A DNA stretch of 64,000 bases, from positions 117,133 through 181,132 of the forward strand of contig NZ_JAGGKV010000015.1 of NCBI RefSeq assembly GCF_017874035.1, given 5' to 3'. Of this stretch, positions 36,603-45,695 are shown one piece after another (the first letter of the stretch is position 1; the number at the start of each line of letters is the position of its first letter). Both the position numbers and the translations under genes were made by a program. Below the pieces are notes generated by a model. The model saw only the letters and a list, made by a program, of their open reading frames with translations, ran no database searches and was not told the DNA's origin. This DNA comes from Paenibacillus aceris. Its GTDB lineage: Bacteria; Bacillota; Bacilli; Paenibacillales; NBRC-103111.

Positions 36603-36681
36603 TTTTTTGTCTCCTTTTTCCAATTGATTTGATTGACTTTATTGTATATCGGTACTATTATTCTGTTAAGAACGCACTTTA

Positions 36682-36698
36682 AAGTACGCCACATACTT
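36682..36698. promoter_or_regulatory. Candidate HxlR operator between divergent genes
   Basis: AAGTA (36682-36686), 7 bp, TACTT (36694-36698) is preceded by ACTTTAAAGT, a perfect 10-bp palindrome. The position in the 113-bp divergent intergenic space suits an HxlR dimer site. Confidence 0.4.
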
Positions 36699-36715
36699 AA
36701 AAGTAGGGGTGTGAT

Positions 36716-37054
36716 TTAACAATAATTCATCAGCGTGAATGTCCCATCGAGACAGTCATACATGTTTTAGGTGAAAAATGGAAGCCGATGATTTTATGGC
36801 ATTTGGTGGAATCAACCAAGCGGTATAACGATCTTGAAAAGCTAATACCTGATGTCTCCCAAAAAATGCTCACGCAACATCTTCGAGACTTGGAACAAGA
36901 AGGCGTGATCGAAAGAACGGTATACCCCACCGTCCCTCCAAAAGTAGAATATTCACTTAGTGAATATGGCAGAACATTGAACCCTGCAGCAGAAGTGATG
37001 TGTGCTTGGGGAGAAATTCATAATAAACAAAAACAAGAAGAACCAGCGTCTTAA
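36716..37054 (+). CDS. HxlR-family transcriptional regulator lacking a canonical start codon
   Basis: The conserved HxlR sequence begins well before the first ATG: TIIHQRECPIETVIHVLGEK then WKPMILWHLVESTKRYNDLE and LIPDVSQKMLTQHLRDLEQE. The normal initiator position is a TTA codon at 36716-36718, about 5 bp after AGGGGTG, with an in-frame TAG just before it. The first ATG (36788) would remove the first 24 residues, including the conserved Cys used by redox-sensing HxlR proteins and part of the first helix. It is either started at a non-standard codon or recently inactivated. The 3' end lies inside a bidirectional terminator. Confidence 0.7.
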   Translation, partial: LTIIHQRECPIETVIHVLGEKWKPMILWHLVESTKRYNDLEKLIPDVSQKMLTQHLRDLEQEGVIERTVYPTVPPKVEYSLSEYGRTLNPAAEVMCAWGEIHNKQKQEEPAS

Positions 37055-37075
37055 AGCTGGTTCTTCTTGTTTTTG
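37033..37075. terminator. Bidirectional terminator between HxlR and RodA/FtsW genes
   Basis: ACAAGAAGAACCAGC (37033-37047) and GCTGGTTCTTCTTGT (37056-37070) form a perfect 15-bp stem with an 8-nt loop. TTTTT runs occur on both sides, so it serves both convergent genes. The HxlR stop codon is in the loop. Confidence 0.9.
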
Positions 37076-37115
37076 CGACTTTGATGGAAAAGCTCTCAGG
37101 TAAATTCTCCCGAGC

Positions 37116-38282
37116 TTAATGTCTATAAGCTGAAAAGCCAGCAACATCTAAGTCATCATAGATTTTTATGCTTAGAACGAAGCCTATCGAAATCATGTTG
37201 ATCAACAGCGAGGTTCCCCCATAGCTGATAAAAGGAAGCGTGATCCCCGTAATCGGCATGATACCAATCAGCATCCCCATGTTTTCGAAAACTTGAAACA
37301 AAAACATTGCGGAAATACCACCAATGATATATATACCTGTTTGGCTGCGGATGTTTAGTGCGATAGTGACCATTCGATAAATGAGAAGAAAGTAAAGGAT
37401 GAGTAATCCAGATGCTCCTATAAATCCAAATTCTTCTCCCACTACAACGAAAATGGAATCTGAATAGGTATACGGAACCTGACCACTCTGGACAGAGGTT
37501 CCATGAAGATAACCATCTCCTTCTAACGATCCTGATCCGATTGCTTTGACCGATTGTTTCATGTGATAGGTTGCTTTTTCAGAAGCTTGGTCTGGCAAAA
37601 GAACGGCATCCACCCTATCCAACCAATACGCCTTATGTTTGGATACCATGAATTGCTTTACTTCCTCATGGTATTTTATATAGCTGTAGAGGGAGCTTCC
37701 GCTTACGATTATCATAATAACCAGGCCTATCCAAGCATGTTTGTAGTTAATATGACCGAACCAACAGAGCACAATGAAAATAACCAAGTACCCAATAGAA
37801 TTACCGAGATCTGGCTGCATAAGAACCAATAAAAAAGGAACAAATGTAATAAAGCCCATCGGCAATATTTCCTTGAACAAGCTAAGGGTCTCGACTTCTC
37901 TTTTGGATAGAAGATACGACAAAAACAGGATTAAAATGAGCTTACAAAGCTCTGCCGGCTGAAATCCGATCCCACCAGGAAGAATAAACCACCCCTGAGC
38001 ATTGTTGAGAGTATCTCCTTTAAAAAATAATAAGACCAGCAGTCCCAGCCCAATGAAATAGTACAACGGCGCAAAACGCAATAAGAGTTTATAGTTAAAA
38101 AATAGCATCATAAATAAGACCATAAACCCCAAACCGTAATAATACATCATTTTAATATAAGATTGGGAAAAATCTGGAACAGTCCGTGTCGCGCTATAGA
38201 TGCAGAAAATACTAATAATCATAAAGATGAGCAGCAGTAACAAAATTGTGGCATCTAGCCCTTTAGTTATCCTCTTCAACAT
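37116..38282 (-). CDS. FtsW/RodA/SpoVE-family peptidoglycan polymerase
   Basis: The 388-residue integral membrane protein has about ten helices and the SEDS signature: GFQPAELCKLILILFLSYLL, MQPDLGNSIGYLVIF with the catalytic Asp, and MGMLIGIMPITGITLPFISY then GGTSLL at the end. SEDS proteins polymerise lipid II glycan strands with a partner class B PBP. None is encoded next to it, so it may be a RodA paralogue or a sporulation-specific copy. The ribosome site is weak, with GGGGGAA unusually far (~15 bp) from the ATG. Confidence 0.85.
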   Translation of the reverse strand: MLKRITKGLDATILLLLLIFMIISIFCIYSATRTVPDFSQSYIKMMYYYGLGFMVLFMMLFFNYKLLLRFAPLYYFIGLGLLVLLFFKGDTLNNAQGWFILPGGIGFQPAELCKLILILFLSYLLSKREVETLSLFKEILPMGFITFVPFLLVLMQPDLGNSIGYLVIFIVLCWFGHINYKHAWIGLVIMIIVSGSSLYSYIKYHEEVKQFMVSKHKAYWLDRVDAVLLPDQASEKATYHMKQSVKAIGSGSLEGDGYLHGTSVQSGQVPYTYSDSIFVVVGEEFGFIGASGLLILYFLLIYRMVTIALNIRSQTGIYIIGGISAMFLFQVFENMGMLIGIMPITGITLPFISYGGTSLLINMISIGFVLSIKIYDDLDVAGFSAYRH

Positions 38283-38418
38283 GAAGGCTAATTGCGTTCC
38301 CCCGAAGATATTTTCAATAACAAATCACCTATTTCTTAAAATGTCAGCGAATACTACATAGTGTAGACGCATCAGTTTAACAAATAGTTCCATTTTTTCA
38401 AACTAACATAATCGACAT

Positions 38419-39027
38419 TTATATAATAACTTCATACATACCGATGACAATAAGAAGAATACATCCTACAACTTCCGCATATTTTCCAAACCACGATTTT
38501 GCTATTTTGTAGCCGAACCTAACTCCAATATCTACAGATAACAGTGAAAAAATGCCGACAGAGATTGCTGTAAACAATGGAGAAACCCCACTGGCTCCTG
38601 CCCCCAAACCACTTGCAATACAGTTAAGCGATAATGCAAAACCCAATGATATCGCTTCGACCCAGGAGATGATATGATTTTCATCTTTATCGGCTGTATC
38701 GGCAATTCGATCAGGTTTAGTAGTTTGGTCACATTGTGTTACACCTGTTATAGTCCTTCTATGATTTACAAGACTAGAACGAAGCCCCAATGCACCAATG
38801 GTTATAATTGCAATGCCTCCAATAAAATTACCCAATAATGGAGAAATCAAATGGGATAAAACCATACCAGCTGACATGGCTAAATAAGTTGCAGTCATCG
38901 ATAACAGCGCAATAAGTAAATTTGAAATGAACGGTACTTTTGTTGAGCGTGCCCCAAATGAGAAGCCGATACCTAAATTATCAATATTCGCAGCAACCCC
39001 GATTACTGCTATTGAGAACCAATGCAT
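38419..39027 (-). CDS. ytaF: YtaF/MntP-like membrane protein
   Basis: The 202-residue protein has six membrane helices in two homologous halves with NIDNLGIGFSFGARS near residue 14 and GFALSLNCIASGLGAGASG in the second half. This is the sporulation membrane protein YtaF group, relatives of the MntP manganese exporter, whose D-N motifs would bind Mn2+. The central loop is hydrophilic (TQCDQTTKPDRIADTADKDE). The gene symbol is given for family resemblance. Export of a divalent metal is plausible but not proven. Confidence 0.75.
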   Translation of the reverse strand: MHWFSIAVIGVAANIDNLGIGFSFGARSTKVPFISNLLIALLSMTATYLAMSAGMVLSHLISPLLGNFIGGIAIITIGALGLRSSLVNHRRTITGVTQCDQTTKPDRIADTADKDENHIISWVEAISLGFALSLNCIASGLGAGASGVSPLFTAISVGIFSLLSVDIGVRFGYKIAKSWFGKYAEVVGCILLIVIGMYEVII

Positions 39028-39180
39028 AGCTGCATTCCTCCAATCAATCAGATACTTACACTATGCAGAAGGCAGCCCAGATGAACCTGAGATTGACAAA
39101 TAAAGAATCTGACGAAATAAGCAGGAGTTTTACGGAAATGGTTGTTATTGTTACGCATAACTGCCCGTTCACGGGGAAAA

Positions 39181-39203
39181 GACAGCCGTTTAGTGTCGGC
39201 TGC
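39181..39203 (-). terminator. Terminator of the stalk protein gene
   Basis: On the minus strand GGCAGCCG-acactaaa-CGGCTGTC is followed by TTTTCC, about 85 bp past the stop. Confidence 0.55.
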
Positions 39204-39286
39204 CTTCAATGGTGATTTAATAAGAAACGGAATTTATCGTATTACATTAAACGTTTTTGAGTAGAAACCTTATCAATCTCAAATTG

Positions 39287-40867
39287 CTAAGGTTGTAGCA
39301 GCATGACATAGAAATAGCCTTCGTTGCTGTAACCTGGCCCCCGCGGAGTAGCCACCGGACGAAACAGCTGCACTTGATACAATCCGCTACCTTCGCTTAA
39401 GGTAAGCGGCATCTGGAATGTGCCGTCGTTTTTTACTCCCACCTGGACTTGTGAAGTAAGGGGAACGAAGCCTTGACCGTCTTCAAACTTGGAGATAGTG
39501 AATGCAAAGCTCGAATCCGCCCTCCCGGAGAATGTCAGATTCGACGAATTGGTTTTTAGATAGCCTTCTTCGGTCTGATCCAGCTTGAAGCCGGGGATGC
39601 CGACAAGCAGTGGGACTGTTTCGTAGCTGGTACGTACTGGATACGAAGCCGAATACAGGATTCGGTTGCCCTGAACCAGCTCTGCACTGATGCCGTTATC
39701 TCCCAGATGCAGCCGAATTGGAACCTCCATCCAGGAGACCGTCTCTCCCTTAGCCCCTGTCTTCTGCATTGCTGAGATGAGATTGCCGAAGATACCGTCG
39801 TTATCCAGCTTCAGCGCCATCCCTCCGTTCAACGAGAAGTCCCTCGGCGGCTCCGTCACAACGGCTCTGACGGTCAGCTTGTCGCTGCCCTCCTGAGCAG
39901 GGAAGGCATAATCCTTCACATCGTAGCTCGTATACCGGATCAATAGAGTATGGGAATTCTGGTTCCATTTTCCGATATAACCGAATAAGTGTTCCAAATC
40001 AATACTATACAAATAAATGACTCCATCTTTCTTCCGCGGTGGGAAGATCAGCTCATACGTATGCACAGCCTGCCCGCCCCAATACGTGACCGCCTGTTTG
40101 CTCCCCGGTTGTATGGAGAAGGAATATAGTCCTTCGCTTAGCCGGATGCTCTTACTGCCTGCATCTTGTATTTTTGTAAAACCAAATTTGTCGGCGAAAA
40201 AATCCAGCTTCATATAAGGCAGACCGTCCTCCCCGAACCCCACCTGCTCCTCTTCATAAAACTGCCCTTCCTCCCTGAAATCCAGGGCAAGGTTGACATC
40301 CTTGAGCGTGCGGAGCACAAGATTCGCTCCCTCTTCCCGCCAAGCTTCCTGCGTCCCCTCCTTAGCAAGGGGCTTCGATTGGAACCGGATCGTCCGTTCC
40401 GCTTCGCTCCATGCTACCGTGCCGAAGGCATCCAGATCGTTCAGGACGATTGCCGTCCTTCCGTCAATGTTAAAGGAACGAAGCGGTGTATCGCCATAAT
40501 AGGCTTGGATGTCGGTGTATAGCACATCCTTCAGGTGCGTTCCTATCGGCAGACCGTCCGGCTCTTTCCGAGGCGCCGATTCTTTCGCTGCCTGCTCCTC
40601 CGCAGCCTTCGGCTCAATCCGCAGCGTCCTCGCCCGCGGTGACCATGCCACATCGAAGCCAATCTCCCGCAAATCCTCGGCAGCTATGGCCGTTTCTCCT
40701 GAGATATTCATGGAAGGTATCAGCTTCCCATTCACGTAGGCGGCGATATCGGTGGAGACCACCTCACCTACCCGGTCCCCAACAGAGCTAGCCTCCGCCC
40801 GACACTGGTCTACCAACATAACGATGCTGCAAGCTATTAGCATCGCAGCAAACCATCGATTTCTCAT
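39287..40867 (-). CDS. Secreted stalk-domain protein with copper-amine-oxidase-N-like repeats
   Basis: ATG 40867 with GGAGG 8 bp upstream gives 526 residues. A signal peptide (MRNRWFAAMLIACSIVMLVD, cleaved near CRAEAS) is followed by two related stalk domains (DIAAYVNGKLIPSMNISGET and DIQAYYGDTPLRSFNIDGRT, each ending in a W-x-R-x-LR(I/F) strand), then a beta-rich region of ~350 residues. The stalk domain resembles the copper amine oxidase N-terminal domain but binds no copper by itself; it is common in Paenibacillus surface proteins. Function is likely structural at the cell surface. Confidence 0.75.
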   Translation of the reverse strand: MRNRWFAAMLIACSIVMLVDQCRAEASSVGDRVGEVVSTDIAAYVNGKLIPSMNISGETAIAAEDLREIGFDVAWSPRARTLRIEPKAAEEQAAKESAPRKEPDGLPIGTHLKDVLYTDIQAYYGDTPLRSFNIDGRTAIVLNDLDAFGTVAWSEAERTIRFQSKPLAKEGTQEAWREEGANLVLRTLKDVNLALDFREEGQFYEEEQVGFGEDGLPYMKLDFFADKFGFTKIQDAGSKSIRLSEGLYSFSIQPGSKQAVTYWGGQAVHTYELIFPPRKKDGVIYLYSIDLEHLFGYIGKWNQNSHTLLIRYTSYDVKDYAFPAQEGSDKLTVRAVVTEPPRDFSLNGGMALKLDNDGIFGNLISAMQKTGAKGETVSWMEVPIRLHLGDNGISAELVQGNRILYSASYPVRTSYETVPLLVGIPGFKLDQTEEGYLKTNSSNLTFSGRADSSFAFTISKFEDGQGFVPLTSQVQVGVKNDGTFQMPLTLSEGSGLYQVQLFRPVATPRGPGYSNEGYFYVMLLQP

Positions 40868-40912
40868 GACTTTTGCCTCCATCTCGACATTCATTTTTAG
40901 ACGTTAGACTTA

Positions 40913-41341
40913 TCATTCAATCCACTTTCTTGGTCCCACAGTATGGAAAAGAGGCTGACTTTCATTATTCAATGCATCCTCAATACGTTTACATGTGAAA
41001 TCACTAATCGGCTTAGGAAGTTCATCTTTTGACCAATACCTGCATTCTAGAATTTCATGTGAACTTGGTTGAGGTATTTGATTATCATCGTTATTCGCTT
41101 TGAAAACAAAATGATGCATGTCAAAGTTCGGATCGTAGTATATACCAGTTAACTGACCAATTCCGACTTCTATCCCTACTTCTTCATAAACTTCTCTTTT
41201 TGCAGTTTCCTCCGCTGATTCATTCTCTTCAGCTTTTCCTCCAGGCAAATCCCAATTATTTTTACCATAGCTATGTTTTACTAATAATACTCTTCCCTCG
41301 GAATCCAAGATAACGGCTGCTGCACCAATTAACTTTGGCAA
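40913..41341 (-). CDS. Nudix hydrolase
   Basis: The 142-residue protein has a perfect Nudix box from G35: G-x5-E41-x7-R49-E50-V-x-E53-E54-x-G56-I, which binds Mg2+ and the pyrophosphate. It should hydrolyse a nucleoside diphosphate linked to another moiety; the family does not reveal which. The terminal segment RIEDALNNESQPLFHTVGPR is distinctive. It lies 45 bp downstream in position from the stalk-protein start, on the same strand. Confidence 0.9.
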   Translation of the reverse strand: MPKLIGAAAVILDSEGRVLLVKHSYGKNNWDLPGGKAEENESAEETAKREVYEEVGIEVGIGQLTGIYYDPNFDMHHFVFKANNDDNQIPQPSSHEILECRYWSKDELPKPISDFTCKRIEDALNNESQPLFHTVGPRKWIE

Positions 41342-41540
41342 AGTGTTGCCCCCTTATGATCATTAACTGCATAATTATAGACGGAAATAAGTGGAAAAAG
41401 TTTTAAGTTCACCACGCTAAAAATACAACTCGGAAATACGAACTGCTGCGTACTATTCAAAAATAAGAAACATGCCACCCATTTTTTCATAGGATGCCAT
41501 GTTCAATCTTAAAAATTATTTATTTCTGTTGCTTGTGAAT

Positions 41541-42638
41541 TTAGGATTGTAAACTTTGAGTGCTTCTTTTTCGGTAAATCATTAGCATCCATTTAATTAG
41601 TTCATGGTAGACATAAGAAAGAAACCATGCTCCTACAAAAACAATTATAAAGCTAAATAAAGTGTATAAATTATATTCCCAGATGGCACCGGGAGGTTTA
41701 TAGAAATTTTTATATGAACTTAGTAAAAATGGATGTATTAGATAGATACCAAATGAGTATTTACTAATAGATTTAAGCCAACGAATTGGCGCATACGATT
41801 TATTTATCAATAAGTACCCTATCCAAAGGAACGATACCCCAATTCCTACTGAATAAAAAAGAACAGATATATCGTACCATGGTGTATTTTCAAAGAGTAA
41901 ATTTGAATACCGACTTTCTATTAACATTCCGACATAGATAGAACCTGAAAGAAAGGTAACCGGCAATATCCATATAATATTGCTCTTCAACCATGATTTG
42001 AAGAGCATGCAGTAAACACCCAGATAACCCCCGATTAAAAAATAAGCAAAATATGTAGGTGATAATGATGAAACATGGGGTATTTCTTTAACCCAATTTT
42101 TATATACGTAGAAAGACCCTTGTATTAGGAACCCTAAGGGGATTAAGCAATGCCTAAACCAGGTCCATCTTTTTGCTAATGTCATAAGAGCAGGAAACAG
42201 CAGGTAAAACTGTAGAATTAGAATCATAAAATATAAATGGTATCCGATTTCACCCCATTGAAAAGAAACAAAAAATTCATGTAAATTTATCTTTATTCCA
42301 CTTTTAGATATATATTGATAAAACATGTAGTAAAATGAAGACCATACTACATAAGGAAAGGCAACCCTCCATAATCTTTTTCGGAAATACTTACAAGCCA
42401 ACTTTCCATTCCAATTATCGTAATATTGATAAAATAAAACAAAACCACTGATTAGGATAAATAAAGGAACGGCAAATTGACATGCCCTGTTGATTGCATA
42501 AAAGATCATTTGTGATAAGCTTCCCTCAGTCGGTTCAAGGGTTGCATCTGAAGTAGAATGAATAAGAACGACCGCAAGAATAGCCAATGCTCTTACAATA
42601 TCCATTTCATGAATTTTTGATCTAACGGAATTTATCAA
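41541..42638 (-). CDS. Acyltransferase family 3 membrane protein
   Basis: The 365-residue protein has about ten membrane helices. The N-terminus MDIVRALAILAVVLIHSTSD contains the Arg and His expected of the OafA/WecH acyltransferase-3 family, followed by FAVPLFILISGFVLFYQYYD and RKRLWRVAFPYVVWSSFYYM. Such enzymes O-acetylate or succinylate cell-surface polysaccharides. A possible terminator hairpin (AACATG ... CATGTT) lies at ~41468-41505 downstream. Confidence 0.85.
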   Translation of the reverse strand: MINSVRSKIHEMDIVRALAILAVVLIHSTSDATLEPTEGSLSQMIFYAINRACQFAVPLFILISGFVLFYQYYDNWNGKLACKYFRKRLWRVAFPYVVWSSFYYMFYQYISKSGIKINLHEFFVSFQWGEIGYHLYFMILILQFYLLFPALMTLAKRWTWFRHCLIPLGFLIQGSFYVYKNWVKEIPHVSSLSPTYFAYFLIGGYLGVYCMLFKSWLKSNIIWILPVTFLSGSIYVGMLIESRYSNLLFENTPWYDISVLFYSVGIGVSFLWIGYLLINKSYAPIRWLKSISKYSFGIYLIHPFLLSSYKNFYKPPGAIWEYNLYTLFSFIIVFVGAWFLSYVYHELIKWMLMIYRKRSTQSLQS

Positions 42639-42800
42639 TTAATCACCTACCACCTCAACGTTATTATTGATAGTGATGTGAGGCTCAGTAATATCCCGAT
42701 GCCCTTATTCATTTCCGTTCAACTCACACTACTCCCTTTAACTTCTGCAAGTTATTTCCAAATTCCTGCCACTTTGTTAAGAAAAGACGTCAGCATGGTT

Positions 42801-43169
42801 TCAGTGCCTTCTGAAGTCATATCTATCATCTGGTAGATTCAAAATATGACCGTTTATGTTAACTGTATCATCATCTACCCAATTTATATCGGCAGTGTCT
42901 TCTCCGTAATTCCAATACACATTTTGGGGCTTGCTTGAACTCTTATTAAAAATGAGCTGCCCTCTCACAGCAAAATCTGTCGTTGCACCTCCGTTGGAAA
43001 GATACGCCTTTATCGTATAGGTACCATTGGGCGAAGTTGTTTGTAAAATGAATTCTCCACCTGAGAGCCTGTTCAAGTCATAGAACGCCCAATACCAACC
43101 GTAACCAATCAAGCAAGCAACCAATGTGATTGGAAGCAGCACATATTTAAGCTTTTTATTAAATTTCAT
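42801..43169 (-). CDS. DUF5412-like membrane-anchored protein
   Basis: ATG 43169, with GGGGGAAAT directly upstream, is preferred to longer readings. The 122-residue protein has one N-terminal helix (YVLLPITLVACLIGYGWYW) and an extracytoplasmic domain with LQTTSPNGTYTIKAYLSNGG and DFAVRGQLIFNKSSSKPQNV. This resembles the DUF5412/YfmQ-type anchored proteins. Function unknown. It shares no operon with its neighbours. Confidence 0.65.
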   Translation of the reverse strand: MKFNKKLKYVLLPITLVACLIGYGWYWAFYDLNRLSGGEFILQTTSPNGTYTIKAYLSNGGATTDFAVRGQLIFNKSSSKPQNVYWNYGEDTADINWVDDDTVNINGHILNLPDDRYDFRRH

Positions 43170-43268
43170 ATTTCCCCCATTAAATGCAAGATTTATTAAC
43201 ATCATTATTTTCCCAAAGTTCAATTTGATATGATACTTGTGTAGTTTAATATTTTTTGGAGTTGAAAG

Positions 43269-43432
43269 ATGAGAACCTATCTAATGTTAATATTCATACT
43301 AATTGCAAGTTTTTTGTATAAGAAACGATGTTGTTGAAATTGGATCAACCAACTTTTGAAACTAATAAAGCCGATCCCAATAAAACAAATGTTACAATAA
43401 CTGTCGAGTATCTTGAAAAGGATATAAACTGA
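43269..43432 (+). pseudogene. Frameshifted small secreted peptide gene
   Basis: A start with TTGGAG 7 bp upstream reads MRTYLMLIFILIASFLYKKR and stops. In another frame the sequence continues LLKLDQPTFETNKADPNKTN, VTITVEYLEKDIN and a stop at 43430. Joined, the two would make a ~55-residue peptide with an N-terminal hydrophobic segment. The break near 43330 is one frameshift, so inactivation looks recent. Confidence 0.5.
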
Positions 43433-43483
43433 ATGATCGTAATCTTGTCATTGGGCTTTGCCTAGAATCTTATCCCATAAAAC

Positions 43484-43510
43484 AAAAAGGCCGCGATTTA
43501 CGCCGACCTT
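43484..43510 (-). terminator. Terminator of the metallophosphoesterase gene
   Basis: On the minus strand AAGGtCGGCG-taaat-CGCGGCCTT is followed by TTTG, about 40 bp past the stop. Confidence 0.65.
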
Positions 43511-43547
43511 AATGAGATCCAATCGTGATGAATCGTCATGTATTCAT

Positions 43548-44681
43548 TTAGATGCCAACTCTAAACCAATCTTTTGCAACTGCGGCTACCCAACGAATTA
43601 GCTCGCCTATTGGTGATCTTTCAACATCGTGAAAGCGCTCTGGCTCTTTGTCATTCCCCCCCAATGTCACTAAGAATTGTGCTTCTGGAATCCAACGATG
43701 TCGATAAAAGTCACGTCCTTTTATCGTCATTTTATCCTTGTATACCTCTACATACAGTCCCTCGCTTTCATCTGGCCCCAATGCCATTTCACCGCCGAGT
43801 CCGTTGTCTGTCCAGGGCTGCCGCACTGACGATGAATTGACCATCGTGAATTTATCACGCACAAGTGTATTCAGCAACTTCAACTCCCAATGGGTATGGC
43901 CGGAGAAGAAAATCACCTGCGGGTAATTGGACAATATTTTTTTCAGTTCCTCATGTTGAACGACCGCTCTGTTATTCGTACAGCAGAAATGCGTGCCCGC
44001 CACACTGTATGGTAAAGGTTGATGCAAAAATACGAAGACTGGCTTTTCTGCATCAACATCTTCCTTTAGCTTTGTTCTCAACCAGTCTAGCTGCTTTTGG
44101 GATAGGTAGGCATCTTCCAAGTTTGCTTCATTGGATTGACGATATTGCTCCGATCCAAGAAAAATAAAATGGTACCCCTGAATTTTCCGGTCATAGTAGA
44201 CTTGCTTTTCTCCACTTAGCTGCAAGAATCGATGAATGGAGGCTTGCTCCGACTCCTTGTTTGGGAATGTATCAGCATTCCATGCCTTCTTTGCGTCGAA
44301 CCATGCTTGATAGAACTCATGATTCCCAATCGTAAATGCAATGTTCTTCGGATGAGGATTCGATTTCAGCAATTCATCTAATTTGTCATAGTCAGATGAC
44401 ATTCCGTTTGTTAAATCACCATTAATGATCAGGATATTGGGATTCGGATTCAGATCGTTTAAGTCACGTAATGCGGCAGCGAACTTGTAATGGGACTGTT
44501 CATCCCAAGACTGCACATGAATATCGCTAATAACGGGGAAGGACAGTTCAGGCTCCTCCTCTTCCTTCACATTGACGGGAACAGCGAGTAAAGCAAGTGA
44601 CAATCCCAATCTCAATAACCCTGTTTTCACTCCTACCACACTCCATTTCCATGCATTATGGCACCTGATATGAATTACCAT
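43548..44681 (-). CDS. Secreted calcineurin-like metallophosphoesterase
   Basis: The 377-residue protein has an N-terminal hydrophobic segment (~18-37), then all five metallophosphoesterase motifs: SDIHVQ (D53, H55), NGDLTNG (D89), TIGNHEFYQ (N120, H121), FVFLHQPLPYS and FFSGHTHWE. It would hold two metal ions and cleave a phosphomono- or diester, or a nucleotide, outside the membrane. The upstream ATG is in a longer-than-usual start, and an internal start near residue 16 is possible. Confidence 0.85.
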   Translation of the reverse strand: MVIHIRCHNAWKWSVVGVKTGLLRLGLSLALLAVPVNVKEEEEPELSFPVISDIHVQSWDEQSHYKFAAALRDLNDLNPNPNILIINGDLTNGMSSDYDKLDELLKSNPHPKNIAFTIGNHEFYQAWFDAKKAWNADTFPNKESEQASIHRFLQLSGEKQVYYDRKIQGYHFIFLGSEQYRQSNEANLEDAYLSQKQLDWLRTKLKEDVDAEKPVFVFLHQPLPYSVAGTHFCCTNNRAVVQHEELKKILSNYPQVIFFSGHTHWELKLLNTLVRDKFTMVNSSSVRQPWTDNGLGGEMALGPDESEGLYVEVYKDKMTIKGRDFYRHRWIPEAQFLVTLGGNDKEPERFHDVERSPIGELIRWVAAVAKDWFRVGI

Positions 44682-44899
44682 AACGTTTGAATGTAAGCAG
44701 GAGATTTAGCGCAGTTAAAGCTTATATGAACGGCTTTGGTATTCTTCACATCGTTTTCACAAATCTAACCTCGAAATTGAAATAATTGCGGCATAAGGAA
44801 CGATAATTAACTGTCCTATAGAGTGGAAACGGCCGCCGGTTTATATTTCGGCTGCCTACGCACATGGATTAGCCTGTTCGTTACTTCAATGAATTAAAG

Positions 44900-44926
44900 T
44901 GAAAAGCCGCACTTAAAGTGCAGCTC
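44900..44926 (-). terminator. Terminator of the HAD nucleotidase gene
   Basis: On the minus strand AGCtGCACTT-taa-AGTGCgGCT is followed by TTTTCACTTT, 15 bp past the stop codon. Confidence 0.65.
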
Positions 44927-44939
44927 CACTATCGATCTG

Positions 44940-45500
44940 TTAGCGCAATGATCCTTCTAAATCATGGATGTGTCTATTTACCTCTAACCAATTAGAAGCA
45001 CGATAAACCAAATCAATGTTCACAGAAGTATTATATGGCTGTTCAAACAAAATAACTGGAATATTCTTATCGGCAAATTCTTTCGCATAATGCGGGGCAT
45101 CATCGATTAACACACTGATCTCGGAGTCTATACATTCCTGTAGCTTATTCTCAGTGAAAGCTATATTATGATATCTAATCCCATTATGTTTAAGCCAGTC
45201 AATGGTAACATCTCGAAAAAGTAAAGGACGAGCAGTAATAATTGATATTTGATGACTAATAAATAATTCCTGTAATACTTCTACTGCTGATGGAAAAGGC
45301 GATGAGTTCCAATGAATATCGTGACCGTATCGATGATAAACTCTTTCACGCTCAGTATTGTCCCACCCATACAGACGGTAAAAATAAAAATCGTTAACAT
45401 CTTCTGGAGTAAACGATAAACCGGATACTTTATTATAAAAGTGCAAATATGACGAAGTGGCATCAAGAACTGTATTGTCTAAATCTACTCCAATATGCAT
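44940..45500 (-). CDS. HAD-superfamily 5'-nucleotidase-like protein (NT5C type)
   Basis: The 186-residue protein begins MHIGVDLDNTVLDATSSYLH with the motif I DLDNT (nucleophile D6, acid/base D8), then IITARPLLFRDVTIDWLK and SVLIDDAPHYAKEFADKN for motif IV. This arrangement matches cytosolic 5'(3')-deoxyribonucleotidases and the YqfW group. It should remove phosphate from a nucleotide or nucleotide-like phosphoester. It is monocistronic. Confidence 0.85.
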   Translation of the reverse strand: MHIGVDLDNTVLDATSSYLHFYNKVSGLSFTPEDVNDFYFYRLYGWDNTERERVYHRYGHDIHWNSSPFPSAVEVLQELFISHQISIITARPLLFRDVTIDWLKHNGIRYHNIAFTENKLQECIDSEISVLIDDAPHYAKEFADKNIPVILFEQPYNTSVNIDLVYRASNWLEVNRHIHDLEGSLR

Positions 45501-45612
45501 TTTCTTTCATCCTCGACTTCTAAGAATTAATCTAACTGGGGCGTTGCACAATACTTATTCCCCTTTCTTGCCTTCCAACATGACAACCGCGCTGTCTGAA
45601 ATGGCAAGTTTA

Positions 45613-45636
45613 AAGGCCATCCTTTACGGGTGGCCT
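45613..45636 (-). terminator. Probable terminator of the methyltransferase gene
   Basis: AAGGCCAtCC-tttac-GGgTGGCCT lies 60 bp past the stop at 45696. The T run on the minus strand is short (TTTAAA), so termination may be incomplete. Confidence 0.45.
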
Positions 45637-45695
45637 CTTGATCACACTATCTCAATAGTCACAAATCTACAAACGGGATAATTTCCGCCTAAAGT

